Shown in pieces: positions 52,667 to 62,683 of a stretch of 64,000 nucleotides of DNA. The translations under genes were made by a program, and so were the position numbers. The stretch covers positions 100,678-164,677 of the forward strand of contig JAFLVE010000011.1 of NCBI GenBank assembly GCA_022511445.1, in the 5' to 3' direction. The DNA is from Clostridiales bacterium. GTDB lineage: Bacteria > Bacillota > Clostridia > Christensenellales > Pumilibacteraceae. The number at the start of each line of letters is the position of its first letter. Position 1 is the first letter of the stretch. The notes beneath the pieces were generated by a model. It saw only the letters and a program-made list of their open reading frames with translations. It made no database searches and had not been told where the DNA came from.

Positions 52667-53968
52667 GTGAAACTTAGTAAAGCCCAAGGCATTGTCATAA
52701 CGCTTCTTAATATCGTTATTGTGGCGCTTGTCGCCGTGTTGCTGTTTGTGCCAGAGTTTTCCATTCTCGGATCGGTAGCCGTCGGCGGCAAACCCGACGA
52801 CGATCCGCCGCAGATTGTGCCGGACGATCCGCCCGTACACAACAAGCTCCGTGCGCCGAGCGAGGGCAAGGCGGAGGGAATTCTGTCCGAAACGCGGCTT
52901 ATGGGGCTTGGCGACGAGAGCGTAGTAAAAACATTCTTTTTGTTCGGCTCGGTGTACATATTCGGCAACGCCACCGTAAAGGGTCTCGACTTCGATTATT
53001 ACGGCGGGTATATATGCAAGCTTTCGGAGGAGGGTGAGATTAAAGCTTTTTCGTACCTCGACGAAATGATTTCGGCGGTGGCGGCGTACGGCGAAACGTT
53101 TATCGCGGCGGCGGGCAAAAGCGTGTATTCGGTCGACACCGATTGTAATTTAACCGTGCGCGTGGAGCAAACGGACGGCGACGCGCTCGACGTTTTGCCC
53201 ATAGATAACGGCATGGTCGCGGTTATCTCGCAGCCGTTGTCGACCTCGCTGAAGCTTACCGAATATTCCGTAAACGAATGGGCCTCGGGGCATATTACGC
53301 GCATAGACAGCGTTTACTCGCTGAAGTATTTGGGATGCTTCGATATGTCGGACAGATATGTTTTGGCGGCGCGTGCGCATTCTTTGCCGCGCTACGATTC
53401 GCTCGTAATGTACTCGTTTATAGCGGGCGGAGACGGAACGCTTCACTCGTACGGCGGGGACGGGGAAAATACTGTTCATCCCTATGCAGTTATGCCGTGC
53501 GGAAACGGATTTGTGGCGGCGTGCAGTAAAAACGGCATAGCGACCGTTTTATTCATAGACTACTCGTTTACGCTATATCACGTGTATACGCTCGGCTTTA
53601 CGGCAACGGGCGCAAAGCTTGTATATTCGTCCGTTTGCTATGCCTGCTTCGAGGGTGCGGACGGGTTTGTGACGTACAAGGCGCAAGGCACGGTAAAGCC
53701 GGAAAGAGTAAGCGCGTTCGACGGGATTAAGGTTTGCGCGGCGCGCGGCGGGCTTTTTATGGGCGTAGTGCCCGGCGGAGAGGGCGGCGCGGTTGCGGTA
53801 TTCGACGAAGGTAAGACCTTGGTTTCCTTTTCCGTTTCGGGCGGCGAGGCGTACTCGCTCGAGAGGTCGGGAGATAAAATAAAGGCGGTAATTTCGGCAA
53901 CGGGCGGCGAGGGAGTATCAGCCCCGAGCGGCGGGCGCGACGTGTATTATTTGGTGCTTAAAGGGTAG
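52667..53968 (+). CDS. Membrane-anchored protein with beta-propeller-like external domain
   Basis: 433 aa from GTG 52667, which follows CAGAGGTG; an upstream in-frame start at 52586 has no ribosome site. A membrane segment (about 8-28) and a Pro/Asp-rich linker (DDDPPQIVPDDPP) are followed by about 370 residues of short beta strands with recurring G-FVAA, GETFIAAAGK and DRYVLAA-type blades, suggestive of a WD/YVTN-like propeller. No signal-peptidase site is evident, so it is probably an N-in anchored surface protein. I do not recognise the family. Confidence 0.78.
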   Translation: MKLSKAQGIVITLLNIVIVALVAVLLFVPEFSILGSVAVGGKPDDDPPQIVPDDPPVHNKLRAPSEGKAEGILSETRLMGLGDESVVKTFFLFGSVYIFGNATVKGLDFDYYGGYICKLSEEGEIKAFSYLDEMISAVAAYGETFIAAAGKSVYSVDTDCNLTVRVEQTDGDALDVLPIDNGMVAVISQPLSTSLKLTEYSVNEWASGHITRIDSVYSLKYLGCFDMSDRYVLAARAHSLPRYDSLVMYSFIAGGDGTLHSYGGDGENTVHPYAVMPCGNGFVAACSKNGIATVLFIDYSFTLYHVYTLGFTATGAKLVYSSVCYACFEGADGFVTYKAQGTVKPERVSAFDGIKVCAARGGLFMGVVPGGEGGAVAVFDEGKTLVSFSVSGGEAYSLERSGDKIKAVISATGGEGVSAPSGGRDVYYLVLKG

Positions 53969-54023
53969 AAAAAAGCGCTTTTTTACCGCCGAAAGCCGCA
54001 GTATTCCGCATGCTTTTCGGCGG
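53966..54023 (+). terminator. Two adjacent hairpins after the anchored propeller-like gene
   Basis: GTAGAAAAAAGC/GCTTTTTTAC and then CCGCCGAAAGC (53986-53996) with GCTTTTCGGCGG (54012-54023). Either could end transcription, though neither has a clean T tract. Confidence 0.45.
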
Positions 54024-54082
54024 AGATAAAGGGCTTTTCACTACTTAAAAAAATGATTTTTCGGATAACCGTATTAAATCAG

Positions 54083-54111
54083 TTGAGAAAAAAATCGAGC
54101 TATGGTATAAT
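54083..54111 (+). promoter_or_regulatory. Promoter of the topoisomerase operon
   Basis: TTGAGA (54083-54088), 17 nt, TATAAT (54106-54111). Confidence 0.82.
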
Positions 54112-54164
54112 AGGGTGTTACGTGTCCCCTTTATTTTGGGTGTGCACAAAAAACGGAGGATAAT

Positions 54165-56114
54165 ATGTCAGATTACAGTGCGGGCGATATAAAAGTATTG
54201 GAGGGGTTGGACGCAGTTCGGCTTCGTCCCGGTATGTATATCGGCACCACGGGCGTAAAAGGACTGCATCATATACTTTGGGAGATTGTCGATAACTCTA
54301 TCGACGAGGTCTCCAACGGCTTTGCTACCACGGTAAACGTGACCGTTCACAGCGACGGCTCCGCTTCCGTAGAGGACGACGGGCGCGGTATTCCGGTAGA
54401 TATTCATCCGCAGCTCGGAGTGTCCGGCGTAGAGGTCGTATTTACCCAGCTTCACGCGGGCGGCAAGTTCGACTCGAGCAATTACGCGCATTCGGGCGGA
54501 CTCCACGGCGTGGGCGCTTCGGTTACCAACGCTCTTTCCGAGTGGCTCAAGGTGGAAGTGTACCGCGACGGAAAGGTTTACAGAATGGAGTTCGAGTCCA
54601 AGGCGGTTAACGGCGAGATTAAGGGCGGCGTGCCTAAGTATCATCTTATAGAAACGGGCGAAAAAACGGACAAGCACGGAAGCCGCGTGCGCTTTATGCC
54701 CGACAGAAGAATTTTCGAAACGGTCGTGTTCCAGTTCGATACGATTGCCAAGCGCTTAAAAGAGCTTGCCTTCTTAAACAAGGGGCTTAGAATTAAGCTT
54801 GTCGACGAGCGAGTTGTAATAGGCGAAAGCTACCGCTCCACCGAGTATTTTTACGAGGGCGGTATCGTCGACTTTGTAAAGTATATCAACGAAGCTAAAA
54901 ACATGCTGTACGATGAGCCCGTAATGATTAAGGGCGAAAAGGACGGTATTGCCATGGAGCTTGCTTTCCAACACACCGACGCCTATACCGAAAACCTTTT
55001 CTCGTACGTCAACAACATTCCGACGACGGAGGGCGGCACGCACGAGACCGGCTTTAAGGCGGCGTACACCAAGGTCATGAACGACTTTGCCCGCCGCGTG
55101 GGCATGCTCAAGGATAAGGACGCAAACCTCTTGGGCGACGACTACCGCGAGGGTCTTACCGCGGTGCTGTCCATTCAGATGACCAACGTTCAGTTCGAGG
55201 GTCAGACTAAAACCAAGCTCGGCAACCCCGCCGCGAGGATAGCTATCGAAGGGCTTGTGTCGCAGCTTCTTGCCGATTATTTTTCGAAGCCCGAAAACGA
55301 GGGCGTCGGCGAGGAAATACTCAAAAAGGCAATGCTCGCCGCAAAGGTAAGAGAAGCGGCGCGCAAGCAAAAAGAGATTACCCGCGCCAAAAACGCAATA
55401 GACAACTTTAACCTCGTCGGAAAGCTTACCCCCTGCACGGGTAGGAAGCCGGAAAACAACGAGCTGTTTATAGTCGAGGGCGACAGCGCGGGCGGAACGT
55501 GCAAGCAGGCGCGCGCACGCGCGTACCAGGCGGTGCTTCCGTTACGAGGCAAGCCGCTTAACGCCGAGAAAAAGCGTATCGACCAAGTTCTTGCCAACGA
55601 GGAAATACGCACGCTTATTTCCGCGCTCGGCAGCGGTATAGGCGAGGATTTTAACGTAGACAACCTCAACTATCACAAAGTAATAATCTTATCCGACGCC
55701 GACGTCGACGGATACCATATAAGAGCGATTCTTTTAACATTCTTCTTCCGCTATATGAAGGATCTCATAACGGACGGTCACGTGTATATAGGCATGCCGC
55801 CGCTTTACAAGATAGAAAAGGGCGGCAAGGTGGAATACGCTTACGACGAGGCGGCGCTTGTCGACGCCAAAGCCCGTATGGGCAAAGGCGCGCTCGTTCA
55901 GCGCTATAAGGGTCTCGGCGAGATGAACGCCGATCAGCTTTGGGAGACGACGATGGACCCGCAAAACCGCGCGCTTATTCAGGTGTCAATAGACGACGCC
56001 GCGGAAGCGGAAAAGCTCGTGTCCGTGCTTATGGGCGACGCGGTGGAGCTTAGGCGCGAGTATATTATAGAGCACGCCGACTTTAACAAGGTGGACGACT
56101 TTAAGCCGGCGTAA
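54165..56114 (+). CDS. Type II DNA topoisomerase subunit B (GyrB/ParE)
   Basis: 649 aa. The GHKL ATPase domain has EIVDNSIDE, DDGRGIPV and GLHGVGASVTNALS; the transducer Lys loop is QTKTKLGN; the TOPRIM domain has VEGDSAGG and DADVDG, and the C-terminus KGLGEMNADQLWETTM. The partner A subunit follows 165 nt downstream. With no dnaA or recF next to it, and with the partner's features, this could be either gyrase or topoisomerase IV; I leave the symbol open. Confidence 0.95.
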   Translation: MSDYSAGDIKVLEGLDAVRLRPGMYIGTTGVKGLHHILWEIVDNSIDEVSNGFATTVNVTVHSDGSASVEDDGRGIPVDIHPQLGVSGVEVVFTQLHAGGKFDSSNYAHSGGLHGVGASVTNALSEWLKVEVYRDGKVYRMEFESKAVNGEIKGGVPKYHLIETGEKTDKHGSRVRFMPDRRIFETVVFQFDTIAKRLKELAFLNKGLRIKLVDERVVIGESYRSTEYFYEGGIVDFVKYINEAKNMLYDEPVMIKGEKDGIAMELAFQHTDAYTENLFSYVNNIPTTEGGTHETGFKAAYTKVMNDFARRVGMLKDKDANLLGDDYREGLTAVLSIQMTNVQFEGQTKTKLGNPAARIAIEGLVSQLLADYFSKPENEGVGEEILKKAMLAAKVREAARKQKEITRAKNAIDNFNLVGKLTPCTGRKPENNELFIVEGDSAGGTCKQARARAYQAVLPLRGKPLNAEKKRIDQVLANEEIRTLISALGSGIGEDFNVDNLNYHKVIILSDADVDGYHIRAILLTFFFRYMKDLITDGHVYIGMPPLYKIEKGGKVEYAYDEAALVDAKARMGKGALVQRYKGLGEMNADQLWETTMDPQNRALIQVSIDDAAEAEKLVSVLMGDAVELRREYIIEHADFNKVDDFKPA

Positions 56115-56279
56115 TACCGCAGAAATAAAAGATATGGGTTTTAAGCCGTAAAGCGCTACCGACGAAAAACATTTATTAAGGTAAAACAGCCAATAGGGAT
56201 AAATGCAAAGGCTTTTGTAGCATCCGAGCATAACTCACGAAAAACATAAATTTGGGTAAAACAACCTACAAGGGTAAGT

Positions 56280-58727
56280 ATGGAAAACGAAGTAAATCAG
56301 GAAAATCAAAAGCTCATCATCCAGGCAATGGAAGATGTAATGCGCGATTCGATGATACCGTATTCGGAATCGGTCATACTCGACCGCGCTCTGCCGCGGG
56401 TTGAGGACGGTCTCAAGCCCGTTCAGCGCAGGATTCTTTTTACAATGAAAGAGCTCGGCATTATGCCCGACAAGCCGTACCGTAAGAGTGCGCGTATCGT
56501 CGGCGATTGCTTGGGTAAGCTTCATCCGCACGGCGACACCTCTATTTATCAGGCTATGGTGCGTATGGCGCAGCCTTTTAACATGGGCGCGATACTCGTA
56601 GACGGTCACGGCAACTTTGGCTCTGTGGACGGCGACGGCGCCGCGGCAATGCGTTATACCGAGGCGAGGCTTACTCCGCTCGCGCTCGAGCTTCTCCGCG
56701 ACATTGACAAAAACACGGTGCGCTGGTCGTGCAACTTCGACGACACAATACTCGAGCCGGATATTCTTCCCGGCAGATTTCCCAACCTCCTCGTAAACGG
56801 CGCGACGGGTATCGCGGTCGGTCTTGCGACCAATATTCCGCCGCACAACCTTATGGAAAGTATCGACGGCGTTATCGCGTATATCGACAACCCGCGCATT
56901 AAATTGAAGGATATGATGAAGATTATAAAAGGTCCCGACTTCCCGACGGGCGGCGTCATCATTCCGACAGAGCTTGAAAAAGCGTACGATACAGGCAAGG
57001 GCAAGATTTCCATTCGTGCGAAAATGCACATTGAAAACGACGGCGACAAAAAGGTTATCGTTATCGACGAGATTCCTTATCAAGTAAATAAGGCGCAGCT
57101 GCTCGAAAGTATTATTAAAGTGCGCGAGGAGAAAAAAGGCGTTCTTTCGGGCATTACCGACGTCGTGGACGAATCGGACAGACAGGGCACGCGCGCCGTT
57201 ATAAAATGCAAGCGCGACGTTAACCCCAAAGAGATTATCAATATGCTCTTTAAGAGCACAAACCTTTCGGTCAACTTCTCGTTCAACATGGTAGCGATAG
57301 CGGACGGCAAGCCGCAATTAATGGGGCTTCTCGACATTATCGCGTACTACGTAAACTATCAGCGCGAGGTTGTACTCCGCCGTACCAAGTACGAGCTTGA
57401 CGACGCGAGAAAGCGCGCGCATATCCTCGAAGGTCTCGTTATCGCGGTAAGAAACATTGACGAGGTTATCGCTATCATCAAGGCGAGCCCCAACACCACC
57501 GCGGCGAGAGAAGCGTTAAGAAAGCGCTTCGAGCTGTCCGAGGTGCAGGCGCAGGCGATACTCGATATGCGCCTTGCGCGTATCACAAGCCTCGAGATTT
57601 ACAAGCTTGAAAAAGAGCTCGAGGACTTAAGGCGCGAGATAGCGCGGCTGGAGGCGATTGTAGCCGACAAAAAGCTTCAGATGTCGCTCGTTAAAACCGA
57701 GCTTCTCGGCATACGCAAGCAGTACAAGGAAAACCGCAAATCGGCTATTGTCGAATCGGCGGAGCACTACACCGTGCCGAGCGACGACGAAAAGCCGGTG
57801 TTCGAGTACGTGGTAGGCGTTAACGCCAACCTTCAGCTTAAAAAGATGTTGCTTAAAAACTTCTCAATGTCGACCAAGGATTACACCGACAACTCGACTC
57901 TTGCGGAGGTTTGCTCCATACTCGTCAAGGCGAAGTCGCAGGACAGACTATATTGCTTTACAAACCTCGGTAATTGCTACAAGGTGGACGTGGAGGCGAT
58001 ACCCGACGGCAAGTGGCGCGAAAAGGGCGTTCCGCTGTCCGCAATCGTTCCCGACGCGACCGAAAACGAGTACCCGCTGTACATGCGCGTGATAGAGGAA
58101 AAAATGCCTAAAGGCAACCTCTTGTTCTACACCCGCGCGGGCATGATAAAGCGCACGGCGTGGAGCGAGTACGGCGTGGTAAAATCCGCCTTTGCCGTGT
58201 GCAAGCTGAAAGAAGGCGACGAGATGATCGCCGTCGAGGAAGAGGTCGAGGGCTCCACGCTCATGTTTGTAACCCGCGAGGGTATGTGCCTTAACGCAGA
58301 TATGTCCGACATTCCGCTTCAGGGCAGGATTGCCGGCGGCGTAAAAGGTATATCGCTTTCCGACACCGACGAGTGCTTGCTTATCCGCCAGGTAAACGGC
58401 GACGGCGAGATTGCGCTCTGCACCGACCGCGGCTACGTAAAACGCGTGCTCGTTTCCCAGATAGACGTTATGGGCAGATACCGCAAAGGCATTAAGATTA
58501 TCGACTTTACCAAGGGTAAGACGGATAACGGCAGTAAGATAGTGTACGCGGCGTGCGTCACGATTCCGTTTAAGGTGGTGTTCAACGTCGACGGGGAATA
58601 CATTACCGCATTCTCGACCGAAAACTTCCCGATCGAAAACAGAACCCATTCCGGCAAGCCACTCCTTAAAGGCAAGCACGAAATTCTCGCATGCTACTGC
58701 TATAACGACAAATTGGTTAACGGCTGA
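56280..58727 (+). CDS. Type II DNA topoisomerase subunit A (GyrA/ParC) with weak GyrA box and unusual QRDR
   Basis: 815 aa. The cleavage domain is intact with catalytic Tyr126 in AAMRYTEAR, followed by the coiled-coil arm (about 365-490) and a C-terminal beta-pinwheel. The GyrA box that lets gyrase wrap DNA appears only as [10 protein letters not shown] instead of QRRGGKG, which would favour a topoisomerase IV-like role. In the quinolone region the sequence is [10 protein letters not shown]: Thr87 replaces the usual Ser and Gln91 the usual acidic residue. It is the partner of the B subunit at 54165. Confidence 0.94.
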   Translation: MENEVNQENQKLIIQAMEDVMRDSMIPYSESVILDRALPRVEDGLKPVQRRILFTMKELGIMPDKPYRKSARIVGDCLGKLHPHGDTSIYQAMVRMAQPFNMGAILVDGHGNFGSVDGDGAAAMRYTEARLTPLALELLRDIDKNTVRWSCNFDDTILEPDILPGRFPNLLVNGATGIAVGLATNIPPHNLMESIDGVIAYIDNPRIKLKDMMKIIKGPDFPTGGVIIPTELEKAYDTGKGKISIRAKMHIENDGDKKVIVIDEIPYQVNKAQLLESIIKVREEKKGVLSGITDVVDESDRQGTRAVIKCKRDVNPKEIINMLFKSTNLSVNFSFNMVAIADGKPQLMGLLDIIAYYVNYQREVVLRRTKYELDDARKRAHILEGLVIAVRNIDEVIAIIKASPNTTAAREALRKRFELSEVQAQAILDMRLARITSLEIYKLEKELEDLRREIARLEAIVADKKLQMSLVKTELLGIRKQYKENRKSAIVESAEHYTVPSDDEKPVFEYVVGVNANLQLKKMLLKNFSMSTKDYTDNSTLAEVCSILVKAKSQDRLYCFTNLGNCYKVDVEAIPDGKWREKGVPLSAIVPDATENEYPLYMRVIEEKMPKGNLLFYTRAGMIKRTAWSEYGVVKSAFAVCKLKEGDEMIAVEEEVEGSTLMFVTREGMCLNADMSDIPLQGRIAGGVKGISLSDTDECLLIRQVNGDGEIALCTDRGYVKRVLVSQIDVMGRYRKGIKIIDFTKGKTDNGSKIVYAACVTIPFKVVFNVDGEYITAFSTENFPIENRTHSGKPLLKGKHEILACYCYNDKLVNG

Positions 58728-58746
58728 ATAGTGTAAAAGTAAAAAG

Positions 58747-58777
58747 CGCACTTCGATTTTTTCGAGGTGCGTTTTTT
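58747..58777. terminator. Bidirectional terminator after the topoisomerase operon
   Basis: CGCACTTCGA (58747-58756) pairs with TCGAGGTGCG (58762-58771), followed by T6, between convergent genes. Confidence 0.87.
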
Positions 58778-58790
58778 GTTAAATATGTGT

Positions 58791-59297
58791 CTATCTGTCG
58801 AACAAGCCGTAGAGCTTTTTTGCCGCGGCTACCGATTTTATATAGTTTTCCGTTTCGGGGAATATTTCCTCGCCGCGCAAATACTTTTTTGCGCTCGTCT
58901 CGCCGGCGTTGTAGGCAACGAGCGCGGCATTCTCGTCTCCGTCGAATTTTTTAAGCAAGACGGAGAGATAGTAACAGCCGCACCGTAATGACGTTTCGGG
59001 ATCGAAGCCGTCCGCGTTTTCTATGCCGAGCGCGGCGGCGCATTCGTCCAAGGTAGACGGCATAAGCTGCATGAGCCCCATCGCGCCCTTTCTGGACTCT
59101 GCCGACGGGTTGAAGCGGCTTTCCGCCCACACGACGGCACGGATGAGCGGGCGGGGAAGATCGAACTCGGCTGCGGACTTATTTACGGCGTCGGTGTATT
59201 TATTGGGAAATACCACGCAAAGCAAAATCGCCGCCGATACCGTAAGAACGGCAAGGATAGCGACGATAACGGATACTGTTTTTTTCATGGCGGCCAT
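58791..59297 (-). CDS. Lytic transglycosylase (SLT domain), membrane-anchored
   Basis: 168 aa. An N-terminal membrane segment (about 7-29) is followed by the SLT fold: catalytic Glu in AVVWAESRFNPSA, then GAMGLMQLMPST and ALVAYNAGE. It cleaves peptidoglycan outside the cell, leaving 1,6-anhydroMurNAc. ATG 59297 has no ribosome site, but TATAAT lies at 59309-59304, 6 nt upstream, so a leaderless mRNA is possible; ATG 59288 (MKKTV) is the alternative start. The -35 region is poor. Confidence 0.92.
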   Translation of the reverse strand: MAAMKKTVSVIVAILAVLTVSAAILLCVVFPNKYTDAVNKSAAEFDLPRPLIRAVVWAESRFNPSAESRKGAMGLMQLMPSTLDECAAALGIENADGFDPETSLRCGCYYLSVLLKKFDGDENAALVAYNAGETSAKKYLRGEEIFPETENYIKSVAAAKKLYGLFDR

Positions 59298-59331
59298 ATA
59301 AGTATTATACGGATAAGCCTAAATATGTATA

Positions 59332-59964
59332 CTAATTAAATATGCGGGTAAAAAGGTCGACTATCTCCGCGGTAAAGGTTTTTAAATCCGCGTCAGACGG
59401 CACGCAATAATCGGCAAGAGTCGCGCGGTAGCAATCGGGGATTTGCGCGGAAATAATCGCATATGCGGCGGAGCGGGATACTCCGTCCCGCTCGATTATT
59501 CTTTTAATTCGCACTTCGCGCGGCGCGGTAACGCACACGATACGGTCGCACAGAGAGGATAGCGCGGTCTCGAAAAGAAGCGGCGCGGAAATGATTGCGG
59601 GCGTTCCGTGCGAGGCGATATTCTTTTTAATTTCGTCTATTATAAGCGGGTGAGTGTACGCATTCAGTTTGCGCCTTGCGCTCTCGTCCGTCGATATAAG
59701 CTCGCGCAAAGCCTTTCTGTCGAGCGCGCCTTTTTTGACAGTGCTCGGGAATAACAGCATAAGCTCTTTTTCGGCGGGAGTGCCGCGTGCGGTAAGCGCG
59801 CGTGAAACCTCGTCCGCGTCTACGACGTAAAAGCCGGCGGATTTAAGCGCCTCGGCTGCGACCGTCTTTCCGCTCGCGATTCCGCCGGTAAGACCCGCGA
59901 TTTTAGCGGGGCGGCACCGTTCGTTAAGCTCGCGTGTGTTTCTTGTAAACGGCGATTTCGTCAT
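59332..59964 (-). CDS. coaE: Dephospho-CoA kinase
   Basis: 210 aa. It phosphorylates dephospho-CoA to CoA. P-loop GLTGGIASGKT, DADEVSR, THPLI and SAPLLFE are the family blocks. The start ATG 59964 overlaps the polA stop in ATGA; ATG 59970 and TTG 59979 are in-frame alternatives. An extension of about 20 residues precedes the P-loop domain. polA-coaE linkage is common in Firmicutes. Confidence 0.93.
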   Translation of the reverse strand: MTKSPFTRNTRELNERCRPAKIAGLTGGIASGKTVAAEALKSAGFYVVDADEVSRALTARGTPAEKELMLLFPSTVKKGALDRKALRELISTDESARRKLNAYTHPLIIDEIKKNIASHGTPAIISAPLLFETALSSLCDRIVCVTAPREVRIKRIIERDGVSRSAAYAIISAQIPDCYRATLADYCVPSDADLKTFTAEIVDLFTRIFN

Positions 59965-62438
59965 TTGCATTCCATCCAACTTTTTCCGATTGAAATATCC
60001 ACGTCGAGCGGCACGGACAGCTTGACGGCGTTTTCCATTTCGGTTTTGAGTAGGGCGGCAACCTCGTCCGCCTCGGACTCGGGCGCGTCTATAATAAGCT
60101 CGTCGTGTACTTGAAGGATAAGCTTCGACTTTTTTGTCTTAAGCTTGTCGTGAACGTTAACCATAGCCATTTTTATTATGTCGGCGGCGGTGCCTTGGAG
60201 CGGCATATTCATTGCGACGCGCTCGCCGAACTTCCGCTCTGTAAAGCGCGCGGAGTTAAGCTCGGGTATGGCGCGGCGCCTGCCGAACGCGGTCACGGCA
60301 TAACCGTTCTTTTTGGCAAACTCAATCAGTCCGTCGAGGTATTCCTTAACCGCGGGGAAGCGCTCGAAGTACCGTTTAATATATTCGTCCGCCTTTTTGG
60401 GCGAGATGTGAATGTTTTGGGATAATCCGTAATTGCTTATGCCGTACACAATGCCGAAGTTGACCGCCTTTGCGTCCCGCCGCATGTCGGAAGTTACCTC
60501 GTCCTGCGGCACGCCGAACACCTCGGCGGCGGTGGAAGAGTGTATGTCCTGTCCGTTATTGAACGCGTCTATAAGCTTTTTATCGCCCGAAAAATGTGCG
60601 AGGAGCTTTAGCTCTATTTGCTTATAGTCGGCGTCGATTAGGACGTTGCCCTTTCTCGGCACAAACAGAGATCGAAGCGTTTTGCCCTCCGATGAGCGGG
60701 TCGGAATGTTTTGAAGGTTGGGGTCTGTGGAGGACAGTCTTCCCGTCGAGGTCGTCATTTGATTGAACGAGGTGTGGACCGTTCCGTCCGAGCGCACCGC
60801 CTTTCTCAACCCGTCGACAAAAGTTGATTTAAGCTTCGAGCTGAAACGGTATTTCAGTATCTCGTCTACAATCTCGTACTCGCCCGAAAGCTTTTCGAGT
60901 ATTTCCGCTTTTGTCGAGTAGGGCGGTTTTCCGGGGTACGGTATGCCCATATCCTCGAACAGCACCTTGGCAAGCTGCTTGGGTGAGTTGAGGTTAAAGT
61001 CCGTGCCCGAAAGCGCGCGGATTCGCTCGGCGCTTATGTTTTCCGCCTCGGTGAACTTTGCGTCAACCTCGTCGAGCCTAGACCTGTCGATTGTAAAGCC
61101 CGTCGTCTCCATGTCGAACAGAACGCGGAGAAGCGGCTTTTCGAGATCGGTGTACAGCTTAATCATTTCGCTTTTATTAAGAGCGGAAAGGCACTCGTCG
61201 CGGAAAGAAAAAAGCTCGGCGGCGCTCGTAGGTATCAGACGGTATTCGAGCAGGTACGCCATAAGCGCGACGTCGTCGCCGTCGAGGGAAAGGGGCGCAA
61301 TCGCGTGCAGGAGCGATTTTAGGTCGAAGGTGAGTATCTTACGCCCGTTCAAAACCTCGGATAATTCGCTAATCACGCCGTTTAGAGTAAAGGGACTTAA
61401 TAGGTCGTTTGTGATGGGTGCAAAGTAATCTGTTTTACCGTCAAAGGCAAAGTGCAGACCATTGCTTTCGTAAAGCAATGCGACCTCGTCGCCCTGCGCG
61501 CTACTTATAACCGACTTTAATTTTTCGGGAGTAAGCGTTACCGTATCGAAGCTCGAGGGCGCGGGTGCGGGCGGAAGGTCTGAGGAAAAAATGTCGTCGC
61601 GCTTTAAGAGCGACTTAAACTCGAAGCGGGTAAAGTCGTCGCGCACCGCCGCCGAAAAAGGGAAGCGGAGCAGGCATTCGTCCAAAGAATATTCTATCGG
61701 TACGTTGCAGTCGATTGCGGCGAGCGTGTAGGATAGACGCGCGTCGGATTCGCCCGAAGCGAGCTTGTCGTGCTTTGCACCTGTGATTTTATCGAGGGAG
61801 GAGTAAATGCCGTCGAGCGAGCCGAAGGTGTTTATAAGCTCCGCCGCCGTCTTTTCGCCGATACCGGGTACGCCGGGGATATTGTCCGACGAGTCGCCCG
61901 CAAGCGCTTTGAAGTCGATAACGCGGTCGGCGGGAACGCCGAATACGTCGGGTACCGTCTCGGGTGAAACTTCGAGTATATCCGAAATCCCCTTTTTGGT
62001 TAGGAGTACGTGCGTCTTGTCGTTAACAAGCTGAAGGCTGTCTCTGTCGCCCGTAAGGATGTAGGTGAACACGTTCGACTTTGCGAGCGTGCCTATTATG
62101 TCATCCGCCTCGTAACCCGCAAGTTCAAAGCGCTTTATTTTCATATCGTCGAGAAGGGTTTTGAGAAAATCCATTTGCGAGGCAAGCTCGGGCGGCATGG
62201 ACTTTCTTGTCGCCTTATATATTGGCGTAAGCTTGTGTCTAAACGTGGGTGCGTGCACGTCGAACGCCGCAGCGATATACTTCGGGCGGTACGATTCGAT
62301 TAGCTTTACGAGCATGGCGGTAAAGCCGTAGATAGCTCCCACCGGCTCGCCGCGCGAGGTCGTCATTGCGGGCAGGGCGAAAAACGCACGGTTTACGAGC
62401 GAGTTTGCGTCGATAACGATAAAACTGTCTTTTTCCAT
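59961..62438 (-). CDS. polA: DNA polymerase I, 3'-5' exonuclease site apparently lost
   Basis: 825 aa. The 5'-3' exonuclease domain (1-290) has VIDANSLVNRAFFAL, YEADDIIGTLA and GDSSDNIPGVPGIGEKTA. In the middle domain the exo I motif (DxE) is not visible: the strand reads VALLYESNGLHFA, so proofreading is probably inactive, as in Bacillus Pol I. The polymerase domain has motif A DYKQIELKLLAH, motif B RRDAKAVNFGIVYG and motif C QVHDELIID. ATG 62438 lies 6 nt after a -10 box, so the mRNA is likely leaderless; starts further upstream would overlap the promoter. It serves Okazaki-fragment processing and repair. Confidence 0.96.
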   Translation of the reverse strand: MEKDSFIVIDANSLVNRAFFALPAMTTSRGEPVGAIYGFTAMLVKLIESYRPKYIAAAFDVHAPTFRHKLTPIYKATRKSMPPELASQMDFLKTLLDDMKIKRFELAGYEADDIIGTLAKSNVFTYILTGDRDSLQLVNDKTHVLLTKKGISDILEVSPETVPDVFGVPADRVIDFKALAGDSSDNIPGVPGIGEKTAAELINTFGSLDGIYSSLDKITGAKHDKLASGESDARLSYTLAAIDCNVPIEYSLDECLLRFPFSAAVRDDFTRFEFKSLLKRDDIFSSDLPPAPAPSSFDTVTLTPEKLKSVISSAQGDEVALLYESNGLHFAFDGKTDYFAPITNDLLSPFTLNGVISELSEVLNGRKILTFDLKSLLHAIAPLSLDGDDVALMAYLLEYRLIPTSAAELFSFRDECLSALNKSEMIKLYTDLEKPLLRVLFDMETTGFTIDRSRLDEVDAKFTEAENISAERIRALSGTDFNLNSPKQLAKVLFEDMGIPYPGKPPYSTKAEILEKLSGEYEIVDEILKYRFSSKLKSTFVDGLRKAVRSDGTVHTSFNQMTTSTGRLSSTDPNLQNIPTRSSEGKTLRSLFVPRKGNVLIDADYKQIELKLLAHFSGDKKLIDAFNNGQDIHSSTAAEVFGVPQDEVTSDMRRDAKAVNFGIVYGISNYGLSQNIHISPKKADEYIKRYFERFPAVKEYLDGLIEFAKKNGYAVTAFGRRRAIPELNSARFTERKFGERVAMNMPLQGTAADIIKMAMVNVHDKLKTKKSKLILQVHDELIIDAPESEADEVAALLKTEMENAVKLSVPLDVDISIGKSWMECK

Positions 62439-62444
62439 ACTTCG

Positions 62445-62473
62445 ATTATACACCAAAACCCGAGTATTTACAA
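62445..62473 (-). promoter_or_regulatory. Promoter of polA-coaE, placed for a leaderless mRNA
   Basis: Minus strand TTGTAA (62473-62468), 17 nt, TATAAT (62450-62445), then 6 nt to ATG 62438. Confidence 0.8.
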
Positions 62474-62545
62474 GGGTTTAGCGCAAAAGATTATCGGTAG
62501 TAATGGGATAGCTTTTTTCGATTGTATAAAATAGCTTAAAAACGG

Positions 62546-62574
62546 TTGACAAAATGCGCAGGATTTGTTAATAT
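62546..62574 (+). promoter_or_regulatory. Promoter of the tRNA-Ala/tRNA-Ile operon
   Basis: TTGACA (62546-62551), 17 nt, TAATAT (62569-62574). Confidence 0.82.
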
Positions 62575-62593
62575 TTATCACGGTCCCATTCAT

Positions 62594-62669
62594 GGGGGTA
62601 TAGCTCAGTTGGTAGAGCGCCTGCTTTGCAAGCAGGATGTCAGCGGTTCGAGTCCGCTTATCTCCACCA
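62594..62669 (+). tRNA. tRNA-Ala (anticodon TGC)
   Basis: 76 nt with encoded CCA. Acceptor GGGGGTA/TATCTCC, D-arm with AGCTCAGTTGGTAGAGC, anticodon stem CCTGC/GCAGG around TTTGCAA. Confidence 0.97.
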
Positions 62670-62683
62670 CTATAACAAAATAA

